This document shows positions 62,870 to 64,000 of a stretch of 64,000 bases of DNA, in pieces. Positions within the stretch are counted from its first letter, which is position 1. Every line of letters starts with the position of its first letter. The notes beneath the pieces are model-generated. The model did not search any database. It was not told the DNA's origin and saw only the letters and a list, made by a program, of their open reading frames with translations. The position numbers and the translations under genes are program-made. Source of the stretch: Parablautia muri (GTDB lineage Bacteria; Bacillota; Clostridia; Lachnospirales; Lachnospiraceae); assembly GCF_009917485.1 (NCBI RefSeq), contig NZ_QZDT01000002.1, positions 185,336 through 249,335 of the forward strand. The letters are read 5' to 3'.

Positions 62870-63772
62870 TTATTTTCCCGGCGTAACCAAATCATCTATC
62901 ACTCTTACTAAATTACCTATCTCAGGTTTGGATAATTGTGCATTTGCGCCCAATGACTCACCCTTTTTCTTCATTTCATCATTTACAAGAGATGAGAAAA
63001 TGATAATAGGAATATCCTGCGTTTCTTCATCTTCCTTTACAAGCTTTGTCAATCTGTGTCCATCCATGATGGGCATCTCTATATCCGTAATGATACACTG
63101 TACCGTTTCCTTCAATGTGCCATTTCTCTTACTGTCAAGAATAACATTATATGCTTCCTGTCCATTCGCTGTATGTATAAGGTTAACATACCCGGCCTGC
63201 TTCAGAGAATCTACTATCAATCTATTCAGCAATACGGAATCTTCTGCAATAAGAATCGGAACATTACTTCTGCCTCTGGTGCCCATTTCATCAATTTCAC
63301 TGATCTTTAAGCCTGTCTCCGGATTAATATCTGTCACAATCTTTTCAAAGTCAAGAATAATAACCAGCCGATTGTCCAACTTAACAATGCCGGTGGAAAT
63401 GCTCTCCTCCGCACTTGAAACCGTTGCCCCTGGTTTAATAATACTTTCCCAGGAAACTCTGTGTATTCCCCGTACAGCATCCACATGAAAAGCTATATCC
63501 AGTTTGTTAAAGTTTGTAATTATAAATAATCCGCCTGCCTCTGACACGCCTCTTTGTAAACAACCCTTTAAATCAATTGCAGTAATCATTGCATCTCTCG
63601 GCATAAAAATACCCTCAATGCTTGGATGTGAATTTGGTACAGGCGTTATTGGTTGATAAGGAATTATTTCTTTGATCTTCGCAACATTAATCCCATAAGC
63701 ATTTCCATCCACTACAAATTCTAAAACTTCTAATTCGTTTGTTCCATTTTCAAGCAGAATCTTTGTATCCAT
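62870..63772 (-). CDS. cheV: Chemotaxis coupling protein CheV
   Basis: A 300-residue fusion of a CheW domain (about 12-150; LEFVVDGNAYGINVAKIKEI and VVIILDFEKI-type strands) and a receiver domain (about 170-298; ILIAEDSVLLNRLIV, phospho-Asp in CIITDIEMPIMDG, Lys in AQLSKPEIG). CheV couples chemoreceptors to CheA and adapts by phosphorylation. A GTG lies three codons upstream, but GAGG is 8 bases before the ATG at 63772. No other chemotaxis or flagellar gene is in the window. Confidence 0.95.
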   Translation of the reverse strand: MDTKILLENGTNELEVLEFVVDGNAYGINVAKIKEIIPYQPITPVPNSHPSIEGIFMPRDAMITAIDLKGCLQRGVSEAGGLFIITNFNKLDIAFHVDAVRGIHRVSWESIIKPGATVSSAEESISTGIVKLDNRLVIILDFEKIVTDINPETGLKISEIDEMGTRGRSNVPILIAEDSVLLNRLIVDSLKQAGYVNLIHTANGQEAYNVILDSKRNGTLKETVQCIITDIEMPIMDGHRLTKLVKEDEETQDIPIIIFSSLVNDEMKKKGESLGANAQLSKPEIGNLVRVIDDLVTPGK

Positions 63773-63805
63773 TTCCTTCACCTCGTTCTTTTCAGGTCAA
63801 CACTT

Positions 63806-63827
63806 AAAAGCAGTTAATTGCTTTTTA
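63806..63827 (-). promoter_or_regulatory. Hairpin at the 5' end of the cheV transcript
   Basis: AAAAGCA / TGCTTTT with a six-base loop lies within a few bases of the expected transcript start. It nearly copies the rRNA terminator stem at 63870-63898, with only a short T-run. Confidence 0.5.
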
Positions 63828-63840
63828 TGCCTTTCACAAA

Positions 63841-63869
63841 ATTATAACATATATATTCATTTCAAACAA
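63841..63869 (-). promoter_or_regulatory. Sigma-A promoter of cheV
   Basis: A -35 TTGTTT (63864-63869) and a perfect -10 TATAAT (63841-63846) are 17 bases apart on the minus strand. The -35 box directly abuts the T-run of the rRNA terminator. Confidence 0.8.
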
Positions 63870-63898
63870 TAAAAAAAAAGCAGTTTAACTGCTTTTTA
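63870..63898 (-). terminator. rRNA operon terminator
   Basis: The stem AAAAAGCAGTT / AACTGCTTTTT is followed by a run of T on the minus strand, about 50 bases after the 23S rRNA end. Confidence 0.88.
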
Positions 63899-63949
63899 TG
63901 TGTCATACCCTCAAAACCGAACACCAAGGCCACATCCTCACATCTTCTC

Positions 63950-64000
63950 GGTTAAGCTTCCGGCCTATTAGTACCTGTCAGCTCTGCACATTACTGTGCC
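63950..64000 (-). rRNA. 23S ribosomal RNA, 3' end only
   Basis: The last 51 bases match the 3' end of bacterial 23S rRNA on the minus strand, including the conserved GGTACTAATAGG segment near the terminal stem and the closing GCTTAACC. The rest lies beyond the window. The exact 3' end is estimated from the terminal pairing. No 5S gene lies between it and the terminator. Confidence 0.9.

Noticed and set aside
1..64000. CRISPR arrays
   Set aside because: No regularly spaced direct repeats with unique spacers were seen; the direct repeats present are isolated pairs or tandem units.

Overview
The window looks like a chromosome segment from a low-to-mid GC Firmicute of the Clostridia, most likely Lachnospiraceae. 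The signs are the rpmF-plsX-acpP-rnc-smc-ftsY block, the polA-coaE-FtsA-like-walJ-ACT-PFL block, strong AGGAGG ribosome binding sites and near-consensus sigma-A promoters. The genus is not determined. Almost every gene lies on the minus strand; tmcAL is the one clear plus-strand gene. The right edge cuts into the 3' end of a 23S rRNA gene.

Layout, left to right. (1) 1-9.3 kb is a peptidoglycan-sugar salvage operon read from a promoter at 9299-9327: lipoprotein binding protein, two ABC permeases, MurQ, AnmK, a GH3 hexosaminidase, a GNAT protein and a NamZ-type muramidase cut by the edge. A gene-poor stretch (9.05-10.29 kb) separates it from a coupled pair, an exported GH25 muramidase and an AraC regulator. 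(2) 12.4-26.1 kb is housekeeping: YitT, threonine ammonia-lyase, FtsY, SMC, RNase III, ACP, PlsX, L32 (too short for most ORF callers), YceD, acetate kinase, phosphotransacetylase and TmcAL. (3) 26.2-36.6 kb is an unusual six-gene operon: large propeller-like binding lipoprotein, two sugar-type permeases, a membrane fusion protein, a MacB-core-like membrane protein and a second binding lipoprotein paralogous to the first. It has no ATPase. (4) 36.8-45.4 kb holds an FtsX-type ABC exporter and an OmpR/kinase two-component system, split by about 3.3 kb of decayed mobile-element-like genes (GIY-YIG protein, a KilA-N gene with a one-base frameshift, a gene with a nonsense codon, a methyltransferase tail fragment). 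(5) 45.5-54.2 kb carries PFL/UPF0210, an ACT protein, a WalJ-like hydrolase, an FtsA-like ATPase, CoaE, PolA and a zinc-finger membrane protein. (6) 54.3-64 kb carries NagB, tRNA-Leu(CAA), a LysA-like decarboxylase with a TrmB-family regulator, Ung, HisF, HisH, a large charged membrane protein, a Sir2-like protein, CheV and the 23S rRNA end.

How they fit together: GH25, the ABC importer, GH3, NamZ, AnmK, MurQ and the distant NagB would cut, import and convert cell-wall amino sugars to fructose-6-phosphate, and Pta-AckA would yield ATP from acetyl-CoA. Neither sugar-type ABC cassette encodes its own ATPase, so both probably borrow a shared MsmX-type ATPase from elsewhere.

The best candidates for something undescribed are the composite binding-protein/permease/fusion-protein operon, the decayed island between the two-component system and its exporter, several families of palindromic intergenic repeats, and the charged membrane protein upstream of hisH. 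All assignments come from reading the sequence and from memory of protein families; no database search was run.
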